A stretch of DNA of 64,000 bases, from assembly GCA_965230065.1 (NCBI GenBank), contig OZ245942.1, positions 1,364,001-1,428,000 of the forward strand, in the 5' to 3' direction. This stretch comes from G965230065 sp965230065. Its GTDB lineage: Bacteria > Bacteroidota > Bacteroidia > Cytophagales > Cyclobacteriaceae. The notes beneath the pieces were generated by a model. That model did not search any database. It was not told where the DNA came from and saw nothing but the letters and a program-made list of their open reading frames with translations. The position numbers were made by a program, and so were the translations under genes. Below are positions 25,094 to 33,857 of this stretch, piece by piece. How positions within the stretch are numbered: position 1 is the first letter of the stretch; every line of letters begins with the position of its first letter.

Positions 25094-26371
25094 CTACCCC
25101 GCATGTTTTTCGTGTAGCTCCTTTTCCTTCCCATACAACCGAAAATAAACCCAGGCGGCGATACCCCCTATGAATGAAAATAAAGCCAGCATCCAAAACA
25201 CATGCCGATGCCCGGTTTCCCCCGGCGAATTATCTAATAGGTAGCCCATCACAGGGCCTGCGAATATATCGGGGGTGTAGCCCACCAGGGAAATAAGGCC
25301 CACGGCGGTGCCGGTGAGCACCAGGGGAATGTGCCCACCCTGCATCACCGCAAAGTACAGGGCACGCGCCGCGTACACACCCGTTGCCACCACTAAAATT
25401 GATAGGAAAAACAAAACGGTGTCACCCTCTGAGATGATGCCCGTGGCGAATAATAATGCCCCGAAAAATGAAATCACAAAACTAAGCACCAGCCAAAGAG
25501 TCGTTTGTGTACGGTCTGCCAGTATGCCAATCAGCATGCCAGCAACAGGACGGAGAAAAAGTAAAAAAGTACCTACTTGTGCCGATTGCACCTGGTCATA
25601 AAGCATGACGTCCCGGGCATATAGCGAAAGCACATCGGTGATTTTGTAACCTACATAGGCACATAGAATGATGATCATCAGCAACCATACGGAAGGCAAA
25701 CGCAACACCGCTTTTATCTGTGATAGGGTGATTTTATCCAGGATAATCTTCTTTTCTACTTTTGGCTTCATTTTCATAAAGAACCACACCAATATGCCCA
25801 CCAGCACAATAATACCACTGGATACCAGAATCACATACCTGAAGGCTGCTTTGCTTTCAGAAGTGGACGCTTCGGAAATTTCTGAAGTGATGAACAATGA
25901 AAAAATAAGCACACCCATCGTGCCAAAAAGCGCGCCCACCAGTCCGCGCCCACCGTCTAAAAAACCAAAGGCTTTGCCCTGGGAAGCCGTTCCGCCCCAA
26001 ACCCGGGTGGCCTTGATCATGGGTGCCCAGAACAAAAAAATGGTGGTAAATCCCCAGTAGCCATACAATATTTGTAAAACCGCATAAGGGGGAAAAGTAG
26101 CATACACCAAGCCGCCTAAAGCTGTCATCCACAGCGCTACGGCAATCAGTTTTCTTGGAGGAAACTTATCAGCCAAAGGGCCTCCCAGGAGATAAGATAG
26201 CAAGGCGACTATGCCGTATACAGAGAAACAGATGCCCAACTGCACATTGTCCAGGCCAAATGCATCAAGCACGGTGGGCCTGAATACCCGCGAAAGCACA
26301 AAGGGAAGAATAAAAACAGACTCCCCGGCCACAATGAGTAGGAAGAGAAAGTACCAGGGAGCTTTTTCTCG
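25094..26371 (-). CDS. Major facilitator superfamily transporter
   Basis: Inner-membrane secondary transporter with about twelve hydrophobic helices. The loop 2-3 signature GGPLADKFPPRKL is MFS motif A. KAPWYFLFLLIVAGESVF starts helix 1. The overall pattern resembles sugar or organic-anion permeases of the OPA/UhpC type; the substrate is unknown. The frame is open to a TTG at 26434, but that codon lies inside a promoter-like sequence (26432-26461), so TTG at 26371 is proposed, giving 425 residues. A degraded paralogous tail lies at 24064-24235. Confidence 0.8.
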   Translation of the reverse strand, partial: REKAPWYFLFLLIVAGESVFILPFVLSRVFRPTVLDAFGLDNVQLGICFSVYGIVALLSYLLGGPLADKFPPRKLIAVALWMTALGGLVYATFPPYAVLQILYGYWGFTTIFLFWAPMIKATRVWGGTASQGKAFGFLDGGRGLVGALFGTMGVLIFSLFITSEISEASTSESKAAFRYVILVSSGIIVLVGILVWFFMKMKPKVEKKIILDKITLSQIKAVLRLPSVWLLMIIILCAYVGYKITDVLSLYARDVMLYDQVQSAQVGTFLLFLRPVAGMLIGILADRTQTTLWLVLSFVISFFGALLFATGIISEGDTVLFFLSILVVATGVYAARALYFAVMQGGHIPLVLTGTAVGLISLVGYTPDIFAGPVMGYLLDNSPGETGHRHVFWMLALFSFIGGIAAWVYFRLYGKEKELHEKHAG

Positions 26372-26431
26372 AGTCAAAATTTGAGCGTTTTTACGTTTTT
26401 CATATCTTTTAAAAACAGGTATGAAATAAAA

Positions 26432-26461
26432 CAAAAGTACGACGAAATTTTATTTCGTCAA
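26432..26461 (-). promoter_or_regulatory. Possible Bacteroidota-type promoter of the MFS gene
   Basis: On the minus strand TTG (26461-26459), a 19-base spacer and TACTTTTG (26439-26432) match the TTG-N19-TAnnTTTG consensus described for Bacteroidota. It overlaps a repeated palindrome (26441-26457), so chance agreement is possible. Confidence 0.45.
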
Positions 26462-26476
26462 TGTGTTTTGATTTCG
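26441..26476. repeat. GACGAAA palindrome, copy 2
   Basis: GACGAAA-TTTTA-TTTCGTC followed by CAATGTGTTTTGATTT, nearly the same as 20975-21007. Here it lies upstream of the MFS gene rather than after a gene, so it is a mobile or copied repeat and not only a terminator. Confidence 0.55.
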
Positions 26477-26526
26477 GGAATTTTTAAACTTCGGAAGTTT
26501 TGCCAGATCGTAGCTTCCCCTTCCCC

Positions 26527-26583
26527 AAGGTTTGTGCAGACACAAACCTTGCTTCGTTTGTGCTGTGCGGACACAGCCCAAAC
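26527..26583. repeat. Twin hairpin (stems AAGGTTTGTG and GCTGTG)
   Basis: AAGGTTTGTG-CAGA-CACAAACCTT at 26527-26550, then GTTTGTGCTGTG-CGGA-CACAGCCCAAAC at 26556-26583 (inner 6 bp perfect, outer arms imperfect). It belongs to the twin-hairpin family described in the findings and lies between the divergent MFS and GIY-YIG genes. Confidence 0.6.
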
Positions 26584-26708
26584 GGAAAGCACCTACAAAC
26601 GAGGTCTAATTTGAGTTTTCTTATTTAATTTCTTTCTTATTATATTTTGAACTTGTTCCTCTTTTTGCAGAAATTCCGCTCATTTATACCAAGCAAAATA
26701 CAGCAGCA

Positions 26709-27584
26709 ATGGGAAGAAAGTTAGTTGTGTACATGATAGACGGCAAAGCTCACGGACCAAGAACCGCCGAAATTGGGAACTGGTCAGGGAAAGCCATATT
26801 TTCTCCAAGAGCCAACATTAATAAGGTAATAGACCGAGATGAGTTTACCAAGCCAGGGGTTTATTGCCTGAGGTCAAATCCGGAAAATGATGCCTATCAG
26901 GAGCGGGTTTACATTGGCGAAGCTGAGAAAATTGGTGACAGGCTCAGGCAGCACATGGGAAACAAAGAATTTACCGAATATATCGGTTTTATCAGCAAGG
27001 ATGAATTTTTGACCAAATCGCATATCAAATACCTTGAATCCCGCCTGGTTACTCTGGCCAAAGAGGCAAAATCTGCCGAACTGGAAAATGGAACGACTCC
27101 CTCCTTGCCCATGCTGCCAGAACCTGACATTGCAGACATGGAATTTTATCTGGAGCAAATCAAACTGATTCTGCCGTTGATGGGTTTTAACTTTCTCATT
27201 CCATCTGTGGTAACTCCTTCTGAAAAGAAAACAGAACCATCAGCTTTAGCACAAACTGAAACACTTTATGCCATTAAATCTCCCGGTTTAACAGCCAATA
27301 TGATAGAAACAGATGACGGGTTTGTAGTGCTGAAAGAATCAGAAGCCAGAGGTGCACATACAAAATCCTATAAAAGTTATTGGATTAAGATGAGAAAAAA
27401 ATTGGTAGAAAATGGTGTCCTTAAAACAAAAGATGAAAAATTAATTTTTACCGAAGACGCTATTTTCTCCAGTATCAGTGCAGCCGCAGCTATTGTCTTA
27501 GGCAGAGAGTCTAATGGAAATATAGAGTGGATAGACCAAAGCGGGAGAACGTATAAAGAAAATGCTCAAATCACCCCTGAATAA
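26709..27584 (+). CDS. GIY-YIG nuclease-domain protein with C-terminal DUF4357
   Basis: A 291-residue protein with an N-terminal GIY-YIG fold: PGVYCLRS (about 49-56), VYIGEAEKIGDRLRQH (68-82, catalytic-type Arg78) and the metal-binding Glu in KYLESRL near 112. The C-terminal part ends AAAIVLGRESNGNIEWIDQSGRTYKE, matching DUF4357, a domain often found with GIY-YIG and restriction-like proteins. The cellular role of this pairing is not established; DNA restriction or repair is plausible. Convergent with, and overlapping by 14 bases, the small gene at 27571-27810. Confidence 0.8.
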   Translation: MGRKLVVYMIDGKAHGPRTAEIGNWSGKAIFSPRANINKVIDRDEFTKPGVYCLRSNPENDAYQERVYIGEAEKIGDRLRQHMGNKEFTEYIGFISKDEFLTKSHIKYLESRLVTLAKEAKSAELENGTTPSLPMLPEPDIADMEFYLEQIKLILPLMGFNFLIPSVVTPSEKKTEPSALAQTETLYAIKSPGLTANMIETDDGFVVLKESEARGAHTKSYKSYWIKMRKKLVENGVLKTKDEKLIFTEDAIFSSISAAAAIVLGRESNGNIEWIDQSGRTYKENAQITPE

Positions 27585-27810
27585 AACGCTCAATCCCGTC
27601 TATATTCTTCCGGTTCTTTCCATAATCAATACGGGTAGCAGGAACTTTGGGGGTGCTAGCTATTTTCAGTTTCCCATCTTGTTGTATCACACTTATTTTC
27701 TCCCCAAAAGATGCCCATGTTAGCGGGGTTTCTAATTCATATTGTCCATCGCTAACCTGCTTTACTTTCCACTTTTTTTTAAATCTTTTTGCGCTGTAGT
27801 TGATGAACAT
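27571..27810 (-). CDS. Small basic hypothetical protein
   Basis: A 79-residue lysine-rich protein beginning MFINYSAKRFKKKWKVKQVS. ATG at 27810 is preferred to TTG at 27825. The sequence predicts beta strands (YELETPLTWA, KISVIQQDGKLKI) with a basic start, consistent with nucleic-acid binding but not diagnostic. No family recognised. The 3' end overlaps the GIY-YIG gene tail by 14 bases on the opposite strand, so the two may interfere at RNA level. Confidence 0.5.
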   Translation of the reverse strand: MFINYSAKRFKKKWKVKQVSDGQYELETPLTWASFGEKISVIQQDGKLKIASTPKVPATRIDYGKNRKNIDGIERFIQG

Positions 27811-27919
27811 AGTTGATTTTGACAATCATTTTTAATAGTTTCTTTATCAGAATCTTTAAAGGAAAGATAAAAATCATTGAGCGGACAAGGGGGGCGTGGG
27901 CACCCAGCCCGCTCTCCGG

Positions 27920-29374
27920 TTAAGCAATAAGGTCAGTAATCACATTCCCCCCGGTTTGAGACAACTGCTTGAACCTGCCTCCGTGGAAATAAGTGAGCTT
28001 GTTGTCGTCCAAACCAAGCAACCGCAATAAAGTAACATGCAAATCCTGGATGGGGTGAACCACTTCTACGGCTGATTCCCCTATTTCGTCGGTGGCGCCG
28101 ATGATGTGCCCGGCTTTTACGCCTCCTCCGGCCATCCACATGGCCATGGCATTGGGGTTGTGGTCACGGCCGTATGCCACACCACCATCCCGCACCCCAT
28201 TATCGGGGCTGCGGCCAAATTCCCCACACCACACAATGAGCGTTTCGTCCAACATCCCTCGGCGCTTCAGGTCTTTGAGGAGGGCGGCAATGGGTTTGTC
28301 GACGCTATGTATCAACGCCCCATGTGCCCGTGAGAGATAATCATGTGAATCCCAACCGCCAGAATAAATTTGCACAAAGCGTACGCCTTGTTCTACCAAT
28401 CGGCGGGCCAGCAGGCACTTGCGGCCGAAAGCATCGGTACCTTCTTCACCTATGCCGTACAGTTCTTTGGTTTTTTCGTCTTCTTTTTCAATGTCAATAA
28501 TGTCGGGCACTTCCATTTGCATGCGGAAGGCCAGCTCGTAGTTTTCCATACGGGCGGCCAGTTCATCGTGGGCAGGGTGGCGTTGCTGGTGCGCCTGGTT
28601 AAATTCATGCAACAAATCCAGGTTTTCACGCTGGTGGTAGCGGCTCACCCCCGGTGGGGGATTAATATCCAGAATAGGCGAACCCACTGACCGCAAAGGC
28701 GTGCCCTGGTAATGAGCGGGCAAATATCCATTCGACCAATTACCGGACCCTCCTTGTGGATACGCCAGTTCGGGCAATACGATAAAAGCAGGGAGGTTTT
28801 GGTTCAAAGTGCCCAGGCCGTAGGTAACCCAGGAACCCATGGCCGGTTCACCCCCAAACTGATTGCCCGTATTGATGTGGTACATGGCCGTGGGATGGTT
28901 TACCGATTCGGCCTGGCAGCCCCGGTAAAAGCACAAATCATCGGCCACGTCGGCCAGGTGTACAAACTGGTCACACATGTCAGCACCCGACTGCCCTACT
29001 TTCCGTGTTTTGAACGGACTTTGCACAAAATACCGGTTACCCGACGACATGGCCGAGAGGTTTTCGCCCTGTCGCACAAATTTTTTCATGTGCATTTCTT
29101 CCAACTTAGGCTTGGGATCGAAAGTGTCGATGTGGCTGGGGCCGCCTTCCATCATCAGGAAAATGCAGGCTTTGGCTTTGGCCGGTAGCATGGGTGCTTT
29201 GGCTGCCAATGGCCCTGGGTCAATCATGGAGGATTTGGCAAAAGCACTGTCCAGCCCAAGGAGGTTGCTAAAAGCCAGGGCGCCTACGCTGGAACTTAAT
29301 CCGTACAGGAAATCCCGTCTTCCTAAGGTGCTGGCTGCTTTTTGGTTTAGTATGCGTTGTATTTTGCTTTTCAT
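27920..29374 (-). CDS. DUF1501 family protein, Tat-exported, sulfatase-like
   Basis: A 484-residue protein of the DUF1501 family (alkaline-phosphatase/sulfatase-like fold) common in Planctomycetes, Verrucomicrobia and Bacteroidota. A twin-arginine signal is seen at LGRRDFLYGLSSS (R19-R20) followed by a hydrophobic stretch and AFA. Metal-site-like pieces include MMEGGPSHIDTFDPK, WDSHDYLSRAHG and WCGEFGRSPDNG. Function is unknown; the family almost always travels with a DUF1553/cytochrome-type partner, here the gene 66 bases upstream, so the two likely work together in the periplasm. Confidence 0.87.
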   Translation of the reverse strand: MKSKIQRILNQKAASTLGRRDFLYGLSSSVGALAFSNLLGLDSAFAKSSMIDPGPLAAKAPMLPAKAKACIFLMMEGGPSHIDTFDPKPKLEEMHMKKFVRQGENLSAMSSGNRYFVQSPFKTRKVGQSGADMCDQFVHLADVADDLCFYRGCQAESVNHPTAMYHINTGNQFGGEPAMGSWVTYGLGTLNQNLPAFIVLPELAYPQGGSGNWSNGYLPAHYQGTPLRSVGSPILDINPPPGVSRYHQRENLDLLHEFNQAHQQRHPAHDELAARMENYELAFRMQMEVPDIIDIEKEDEKTKELYGIGEEGTDAFGRKCLLARRLVEQGVRFVQIYSGGWDSHDYLSRAHGALIHSVDKPIAALLKDLKRRGMLDETLIVWCGEFGRSPDNGVRDGGVAYGRDHNPNAMAMWMAGGGVKAGHIIGATDEIGESAVEVVHPIQDLHVTLLRLLGLDDNKLTYFHGGRFKQLSQTGGNVITDLIA

Positions 29375-29382
29375 AAATTTCA

Positions 29383-29440
29383 GTAGGGCGGCTTTCCAAG
29401 CCGCTTTACATAAATTAGCGACTTGGAAAGTCGCTCTACA
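29383..29440. repeat. Twin hairpin between the DUF1553 and DUF1501 genes
   Basis: GCGGCTT-TCC-AAGCCGC (29388-29404) and AGCGACTT-GGA-AAGTCGCT (29417-29435), with outer GTAGGGC/GCTCTAC nearly complementary, so the whole 58-base unit is itself an inverted repeat. The loops are complementary (TCC and GGA). Located in the 66-base gap of a probable operon, it could attenuate or protect the mRNA. Confidence 0.7.
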
Positions 29441-32248
29441 TTAATAAATATAAATAAATTCATTGGCATTGAACAGTACCAGGCACAAATCGGCCAGGGC
29501 ACGGGTTTCGGGGCCTACTTCCCAGGGTTTTAGATCGGGCGTATAGTTTTCATAAATATCCAGACTTTCGGTATACTCAAAGGGTTCCCCGGTCATTTCT
29601 TCAAACATTTTTCGTTTTATTTCTTTCGGATAAGGCTGCACGGCCGCAGGATTTTCAATATGATCTTTTTTCATCTTTTCCACATGGGCGATGGAAGAAA
29701 ACAATTCTTTTGTGGTAGGGGGACGGTTCCAGGCCAGTTGCATGGCCAGTTCAACCTGTTCGGACAAAGTGTTCGCTTCCTGCTGCAACCGGTGCGCCAT
29801 CGCCAGTGAACGCTGGTACGTATTGTTTCCATTAAATAAAGTGAAAACCTGGGGCGTAACCGTTGAAGCAATGCGCCGCTCGCACGACATATCGGCATTG
29901 GGCTGATTAAAAACTTCCAGCATGGGGTTGGGCAATCCCCGGTAATGATAAGTATAGATGGAACGTCGATTTCGCTCTTCGGGTGTGGGCGATGGCTGAT
30001 AGGCCGGAGCTACCGAGCCCATGATGTGCCGGGGCTGCATGGCTACTTCCATATTGATTTCAGGATATACCGGAAAGCCTCCCATTTTTGGGTTCAGTTC
30101 GCCGGATATTTGCAGCATGGCATCCCGCAATTCTTCGGCGGAGAGTCTTCTTGGTGTAAAATAAGCCAGCAACTGATTATTGGGGTCATTTTCCTGAATG
30201 GTTTTCATCTCAGGATGGGAACTGTCGCGCTGATACGCATCAGATGTCATGATGAGGCGGTGCATGGTTTTGAAAGACCACCCATTTTCCACAAAGTACC
30301 GCGTAAGCCAGTCGAGCAACTCAGGATGGGTGGGCTTTTTGCCCATTACGCCAAAGTTATTGGCATTTCCGGCCAGTCCTTTGCCAAAATGATACTGCCA
30401 AATCCGGTTTGTGATAGAGCGGGTCGTAATGGGGTTTTCGGGGTTTGCCAGCCAGTTGGCAAAAGCGGTACGGCGGCCTTCTGCCCTTTGGGGAATGTTG
30501 TTATTAAAAGTTTGCTCAGGATTGTCATCCAATGAATTAAAAGCACTTAACACCCCGGGCGTAACTTCTTCCGAAGGCGCGTAAACCGACCCTCCGGTCA
30601 GGATAAAAGTTTCCTGTGCTTCATCCGAATCAATTTTCGGCACACGCATAGGGCGACCGGAGCGGGGGTTTTCTACCAGTGACCCATTGTATACCGAAAA
30701 AGCCAAAGGTTCGTATCGCTCTTGCTGTATGTCTAATAATTGCAATCGCTTTTGCAGTACTTTGCGATAGCCCAAATCCTGAAAAGTAAGCCCACGATAA
30801 CGGGGAGGCTGCTGGCTTTCGGGCAGTTTACGCCGTTCTCGTTTGGTTAAATATTTCAGTCCGCGTTTTTCCATCCACTCCCGGGCAGCCGCTTCTTCTT
30901 TGGCAGTTATGGCTTCCCTTTCTTCTGTTGTTTCTTCAATCAGCCGTTCCATGCGGGCTTTTCCCCGGGCAAACCATTCCACATTTTCAGCAGGCAAAAA
31001 GGGCGCTTCACGGGAAGCAAATTGCACCGGGGCAAATACGGCCTGAATACTGTAATAATCCCGGGTGGGGATGGGGTCAAATTTGTGGTCGTGACAACTG
31101 GCGCAGCGCAACGGGATGGAAAGGAAGGTTTCGCCCACGCTGTTGGTAACATCATCCAGAAAAAGCTGGCGGGTTTCGGCGGCCACACTCATACCGGTAT
31201 GTTCCCAGGGGCCCATGCGCAGGTAGCCCACGGCAATCAGCATTTCGGGGTCATTCGGGTCAATTTCGTCCCCGGCAATTTGTTCTTTGATAAACTGGTC
31301 GTAGGGTTTGTCCTGGTTAAAAGAACGGATTACATAATCGCGGTAACGCCAGGCATTGGGGCGTTCAAAATCATTGGAGAAGCCATCGGTATCGGCATAG
31401 CGTACCACATCCAGCCAGTGCCTGCCCCAGCGTTCGCCATAACGTGGGCTTGCCAGCAGGCGGTCAATCACTTTTTCAAAAGCTTCGGGCGAGTTATCGG
31501 CCAGGAAATCAGCTACTTCTTTGGGCGTAGGTGGCAGGCCGATGAGGTCAAAAGTAGCCCGGCGGATCAGCGTCACTTTATCTGCTTTTTCTGCTGGTAT
31601 AATGTCATTGGCATCCAGTTTCCGGTTGACAAAGGCATCAATTGGGTTTTCCTGTCCTTCCTCCAAAAAGTCAACAGGCACTTCAGGGTTTGATACCGGA
31701 TAAAACGCCCACAAACTTTCTGGTTTGTAACGGCGGTTGGCCCACTCATCGGACAAAGCCCCGCTGGTAGCTACCTGTATGCCATCGGCATAATCCCATT
31801 CCGTATTGGCCAGAATTTCTGCCCTTCGTTCTTTATCAGGCCAGGGTGCGCCCTGTGCAATCCATTGGCCCAGCATGGCAATTTGTTTGTCAGTAAGGCG
31901 GTCGTTTTCCTTGGGCGGCATTTCCAGGTCGGCATCTTGCCAGGTAACGGCCATGTAAGCCGGGCTTTTGTGCGGATTGCCCGGCACCAGCGCGGGTTTC
32001 CCGGATTCCCCTCCGGCAAGCATCCCTTCCAGGGAGCGGATGTCAAATTCCCCTTCTATTTCTTCGGGGTCGTCACCGTGACAGGCAAAGCATTTTTCTT
32101 TCAGGATGGGCAACACTTCATGTACAAAAAGCGCTTCGGGATCCACATTTTCATCTATTACTATTTCATCAGAATCAGATAGAAAGTTGAAGACCAAAAT
32201 GCTGCAAAAAATAAGTACGGCAACAGCGAGGAAAGCTTTGAGTTTCAT
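29441..32248 (-). CDS. PSCyt1-DUF1549-DUF1553 protein (planctomycete-type cytochrome c family)
   Basis: A 935-residue exported protein with an N-terminal membrane anchor (residues 1-23). The first heme c motif CFACH (C53, C56, H57) sits in a PSCyt1-type domain with GEFDIRSLEGMLAGGESG and MPP. DUF1549 spans about 200-400 and includes a second CASCH motif (C382, C385, H386); DUF1553 occupies about 580-880. Predicted di-heme redox protein of the periplasm, needing the Ccm system (ccm genes at 56.5-60.6 kb). The family often sits near polysaccharide sulfatases, but its reaction is unknown. First gene of a unit with DUF1501. Confidence 0.9.
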   Translation of the reverse strand: MKLKAFLAVAVLIFCSILVFNFLSDSDEIVIDENVDPEALFVHEVLPILKEKCFACHGDDPEEIEGEFDIRSLEGMLAGGESGKPALVPGNPHKSPAYMAVTWQDADLEMPPKENDRLTDKQIAMLGQWIAQGAPWPDKERRAEILANTEWDYADGIQVATSGALSDEWANRRYKPESLWAFYPVSNPEVPVDFLEEGQENPIDAFVNRKLDANDIIPAEKADKVTLIRRATFDLIGLPPTPKEVADFLADNSPEAFEKVIDRLLASPRYGERWGRHWLDVVRYADTDGFSNDFERPNAWRYRDYVIRSFNQDKPYDQFIKEQIAGDEIDPNDPEMLIAVGYLRMGPWEHTGMSVAAETRQLFLDDVTNSVGETFLSIPLRCASCHDHKFDPIPTRDYYSIQAVFAPVQFASREAPFLPAENVEWFARGKARMERLIEETTEEREAITAKEEAAAREWMEKRGLKYLTKRERRKLPESQQPPRYRGLTFQDLGYRKVLQKRLQLLDIQQERYEPLAFSVYNGSLVENPRSGRPMRVPKIDSDEAQETFILTGGSVYAPSEEVTPGVLSAFNSLDDNPEQTFNNNIPQRAEGRRTAFANWLANPENPITTRSITNRIWQYHFGKGLAGNANNFGVMGKKPTHPELLDWLTRYFVENGWSFKTMHRLIMTSDAYQRDSSHPEMKTIQENDPNNQLLAYFTPRRLSAEELRDAMLQISGELNPKMGGFPVYPEINMEVAMQPRHIMGSVAPAYQPSPTPEERNRRSIYTYHYRGLPNPMLEVFNQPNADMSCERRIASTVTPQVFTLFNGNNTYQRSLAMAHRLQQEANTLSEQVELAMQLAWNRPPTTKELFSSIAHVEKMKKDHIENPAAVQPYPKEIKRKMFEEMTGEPFEYTESLDIYENYTPDLKPWEVGPETRALADLCLVLFNANEFIYIY

Positions 32249-32438
32249 GGTTATTATGGCATTTTATAATGATTCTGTTACGTTTTCAAGATGGCATCTC
32301 AATTATAAAAGAGATAAAAGGTCAAATTCTTAACAAACAAAGCGTGCGATTTGATGACATTTCTAAAATTTAAAATAAAATTCTGAAAATAGTAAAAAAT
32401 TTTGAAATAAGTAGGGGTATTGTAGTAAAATATGAATT
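32249..32438. other. A+T-rich promoter region of the DUF1553 gene
   Basis: No gene was seen. The stretch carries the upstream region of the DUF1553 gene on the minus strand and the start of a small helix-turn-helix fragment on the plus strand. Confidence 0.4.
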
Positions 32439-32732
32439 TTGACCAGTGGATGGAAAGCCTATACAGGTTCGGTGACTGAGTTTGACCAGGGCCGGGACTA
32501 TACAAAAGCAACCTTTTACTTAAAAAAAGTCAGTGAAGACAAATTGGGGAATACCGAGCAACGAATTCTCGAGATCATTGCAGGGAGCCCTGAAGTAACC
32601 ATTGCCAAAATTGCAGCCCAGTTAAATATAGCTACCACCACCGTTGAATACAACATCGATAAACTCAGGAAAAAAGAGCTTTTGGAAAGAATTGGCTCAA
32701 GAAAAAATGGTTATTGGCAAGTACACGTTTAG
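32439..32732 (+). pseudogene. Winged helix-turn-helix remnant, probably of an AlbA_2/RecG-like protein
   Basis: The last 60 residues, NTEQRILEIIAGSPEVTIAK onward to GSRKNGYWQV, form a winged helix like the C-terminal domain of the many AlbA_2 (Schlafen-type) ATP-binding proteins in Bacteroidota. The N-terminal 35 residues before it have no counterpart and begin with a TTG in the middle of a second, out-of-frame open stretch (ATG at 32432 ending at a TGA). The usual body of about 350 residues is missing. Most likely a leftover 3' end, though a small stand-alone DNA-binding protein is possible. Confidence 0.45.
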
Positions 32733-32771
32733 AAAAACCATTGTTTCATAATCTTTGAGTGAATGGGCGAC

Positions 32772-33686
32772 TTAAGAAGCTACCTTTGTTTTTTCAGTAA
32801 TACGTGCAAGCAGCCAGGCCAGGGCCAGGCCCGAAAAAATATCCCATATACCCCACCAGCCCGCAGTGATGGCCATGCCGCCCAGTCCGTCAAAGAAATT
32901 AAAAATGAGTAACAGAGCCAGGGCAGAGTTTTGGATACCGGTTTCTATGGCGATGGATTTGGTATCGGCCAGGGGCAGGGAAAAAGCCTTCCCAAAATAA
33001 AAACCACCTACAAAAGCAACCGCGTTGTGCGCCAGTACCACCAGCATGATTAAATGAATATACTGTAGAAATATATTGAAATTGGCAGAGAATGCCCCAA
33101 TAATGAAGCCTGCAAAAATTACCAGTGAAATAATTTTTATGGGCTTTTTAACTTTAGTAGTAAAATTGGGATACTGCGTGGCACACCACATGCCCAGCAA
33201 CAACGGAATGCCCACGACCAGCACAATGGTTTGGGCCATAGCAAAAGGATCCAGGGTAATGGGCGCCAACTGATCACTCGTATTAGCATACAGTTTTCCC
33301 CAAAAGGCAAAATTAAAGGGCGTCATTACCAGGGCAGCCAGGGTAGAGAAAGCGGTTAAACTTACGGATAATGCTGCATTTCCTTTGGCCAATAATGACA
33401 TAAAGTTTGAAATATTCCCGCCCGGGCAGGAGGCGACCAACAACATACCTAATGCTACGCTGGGCCAGGGGTCTATGAGCAATACCAAAAGAAACGTTAA
33501 CGCTGGAAGCAATAAAAACTGCGCAGCCAGCCCCACAATAAGAGACTTTGGCTGGGCACCCAACTTTCTAAAATCGTCCATGGTGAGCTCTAATGCTACG
33601 CCAAACATGACAAAACCCACGCAAATGTTCAGTATCAATAAAGAATCCTGATTGAAGTGCAGGCGAATCGTATCCAGTTGCTCCAT
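32772..33686 (-). CDS. Bile acid:sodium symporter (BASS/SBF) family transporter, copy 1
   Basis: A 304-residue inner-membrane protein with about nine to ten helices. Sodium-site motifs are clear: SCPGGNISN in the first unwound helix region and IETGIQNSALAL in the second. The family imports organic anions (bile acids in gut relatives, pyruvate or other keto acids in plants and bacteria) with Na+. About 60 percent identical by eye to the neighbouring gene at 33858, so the pair came from a tandem duplication. Substrate unknown. Confidence 0.88.
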   Translation of the reverse strand: MEQLDTIRLHFNQDSLLILNICVGFVMFGVALELTMDDFRKLGAQPKSLIVGLAAQFLLLPALTFLLVLLIDPWPSVALGMLLVASCPGGNISNFMSLLAKGNAALSVSLTAFSTLAALVMTPFNFAFWGKLYANTSDQLAPITLDPFAMAQTIVLVVGIPLLLGMWCATQYPNFTTKVKKPIKIISLVIFAGFIIGAFSANFNIFLQYIHLIMLVVLAHNAVAFVGGFYFGKAFSLPLADTKSIAIETGIQNSALALLLIFNFFDGLGGMAITAGWWGIWDIFSGLALAWLLARITEKTKVAS

Positions 33687-33744
33687 GTAATTTTATATTT
33701 GCACTTAATTTTTTCTGTAATTTTTAGCAGATAATAACCATAAG

Positions 33745-33850
33745 ACCAAGGGGAAATGGAATGTTGGAATAATGGGATGCTGGATTTTTCATTTCTTCCA
33801 TGATTCCATCTTTCCAATATTCCAATTTCTCACTTTCCATTCTTCCATCG
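33745..33850. repeat. Imperfect palindrome between the two symporter genes
   Basis: A-rich arms GGAATGTTGGAATAATGGGA and their approximate complements (TTCCAATATTCCAA, TTTCCATTCTTCC) form a long imperfect stem. The GGAATAATGG core recurs at 53553-53563, again in a palindrome. Confidence 0.45.
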
Positions 33851-33857
33851 CCTCTCC

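Noticed and set aside
29383..29440. GGA in hairpin loops as CsrA/RsmA binding sites
   Set aside because: CsrA is generally missing in Bacteroidota, and the complementary TCC loop in the partner hairpin is better explained by a structural repeat.
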